Source: Akkermansiaceae bacterium (GTDB lineage: Bacteria; Verrucomicrobiota; Verrucomicrobiia; Verrucomicrobiales; Akkermansiaceae). From it: a stretch of DNA of 5,430 nt. The stretch spans positions 1 through 5,430 of the forward strand of contig JACMMB010000089.1 in NCBI GenBank assembly GCA_014379305.1, given 5' to 3'. Shown piece by piece: positions 4,849 to 5,430 of this stretch. The notes below the pieces were generated by a model, which saw only the letters and a list, made by a program, of their open reading frames with translations, was not told the origin of the DNA and ran no database searches. Within the stretch, counting starts at the first letter, position 1. Each line of letters begins with the position of its first letter. The translations under genes and the position numbers were made by a program.

Positions 4849-5430
4849 GTGGGTCGTTTATCCTCCGGGAGGCCCATCGGTTCCACCTTGTTTTCTCAAA
4901 TCATGCGTCCTCTGTTCGCGGCGGAGTTCTCACGTGCTGTGCAGCAGTTTCCCAATCCCAAACCTCCGCGTGGACTTACCGAATACGATCATTTTTTAGC
5001 GAGGTGTTTTGGTCAGCTCACCTATCGGGAAAGCCTGCGCGATATCGTCGCGTGTCTTAATTCCAAACCACGGTTGCTCTACCACCTGGGTTTTCGTGGC
5101 CGGATTACGCGCACCAATCTGGCCTACGCCAATCAACCCCGCGATGGGCGGCTCTTCCAGGCGGTCGCGCAAACCCTCATGCGACGAGCGGCCGGCTTGT
5201 ATGTTCCTGATGGTGGTGAGGTCGACTGGCCCCATCTGGCGTTGGCCCTGGACTCCTCCATGATTTCATTGGCGCTCAATCTGTTTCCCTGGGGTTATTA
5301 TTTTCGCAGCCGGCAAGCGGCGCTCAAGCTTCACTTGCTCTTGTCCTTGCGAGGCTCTTTGCCCGCCTGGGCCGTTTTAACGGATCCAAAAGTGGGTGAC
5401 ATGCGAGCCCTCGACCAGATCCCGCTCCAC
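4849..5430 (+). CDS. IS4-family transposase, N-terminal part (DUF4372 plus start of DDE domain)
   Basis: The frame is open from 4843 to the right edge, giving 194 codons from GTG 4849. The N-terminal segment matches the DUF4372 helical region of IS4-type transposases: GSTLFSQI near the start, then QLTYRESLRDIVACLNS and LYHLGFRGRITRTNLAYAN. The DDE catalytic domain begins at LALDSSMISLALNLFPW, whose Asp is the first catalytic acid (residue 135 from the GTG), followed by KLHLLLSLRGSLPAW. The second Asp and the Glu lie beyond the window. I prefer GTG 4849 because AAGAG (4835-4839) sits nine bases ahead and the GSTLFSQI block is retained; TTG 4888 or ATG 4903 are alternatives. No frameshift is seen in the visible part, so the element could be intact. 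Confidence 0.88.
   Translation, partial: MGRLSSGRPIGSTLFSQIMRPLFAAEFSRAVQQFPNPKPPRGLTEYDHFLARCFGQLTYRESLRDIVACLNSKPRLLYHLGFRGRITRTNLAYANQPRDGRLFQAVAQTLMRRAAGLYVPDGGEVDWPHLALALDSSMISLALNLFPWGYYFRSRQAALKLHLLLSLRGSLPAWAVLTDPKVGDMRALDQIPLH
4849..5430 (+). mobile_element. IS4-group insertion sequence, left part (continues past the window)
   Basis: Inferred from the transposase that runs off the right edge. The true left boundary lies upstream, somewhere in 4663-4848, but no terminal inverted repeat or target duplication can be assigned because the right end is not visible. It is a mobile element close to the exported-protein gene and a few kilobases from the AAA-SLOG/NUDIX pair. Confidence 0.6.

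Noticed and set aside
4839..5060. Plus-strand frame of 73 codons ahead of the transposase
   Set aside because: It overlaps the transposase in another frame; the transposase frame has family motifs and this one has none.

Overview
The window reads as a piece of a moderately GC-rich Gram-negative-type chromosome. Three features hint at a Verrucomicrobiota-like or related environmental bacterium: a generic bacterial ThiC end, an exported protein whose full-length pattern I associate with that phylum, and a twin-arginine leader. This placement is inference; nothing here fixes the taxon.

Layout: (1) Positions 1-459 (+) hold the 3' end of thiC (thiamine pyrimidine synthesis), cut by the left edge. 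A strong hairpin with a C(UACG)G loop follows directly. (2) Positions 599-2566 (-) encode a 655-residue protein with an N-terminal AAA+ ATPase and a C-terminal SLOG-type (SMF/DprA-LOG) nucleotide-sensor domain. (3) Positions 2587-3186 (+) encode a complete NUDIX hydrolase of the ADP-ribose/GDP-mannose pyrophosphatase type, divergent from the AAA-SLOG gene with only 20 bp between the assigned starts. (4) Positions 3197-3478 (-) hold a small twin-arginine-leader ORF that may be a frameshifted remnant. (5) Positions 3650-4612 (-) encode an exported protein with a metallopeptidase-like EEMAHN motif, a degenerate version of HExxH. (6) Positions 4613-4848 are non-coding, rich in short inverted repeats. 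(7) From 4849 to the right edge (+) lies the first part of an IS4-family (DUF4372 plus DDE) transposase.

The most interesting part is the divergent AAA-SLOG / NUDIX pair between a housekeeping gene and mobile or decaying sequence. SLOG domains bind nucleotide-derived ligands: the Thoeris effector ThsA senses an ADP-ribose-derived signal, and the TRPM2 channel combines a SLOG-type region with a NUDIX homology domain, both tied to ADP-ribose. An ATPase with a SLOG sensor beside an enzyme expected to cleave ADP-ribose-like molecules therefore suggests a two-gene module in which one protein senses and the other clears a nucleotide signal, possibly in phage defence or stress. This is inference: no classical toxic effector (nuclease, TIR, SIR2, membrane pore) is visible in either protein.

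Every inter-gene gap is under 300 bases. I see no tRNA, rRNA or CRISPR array.
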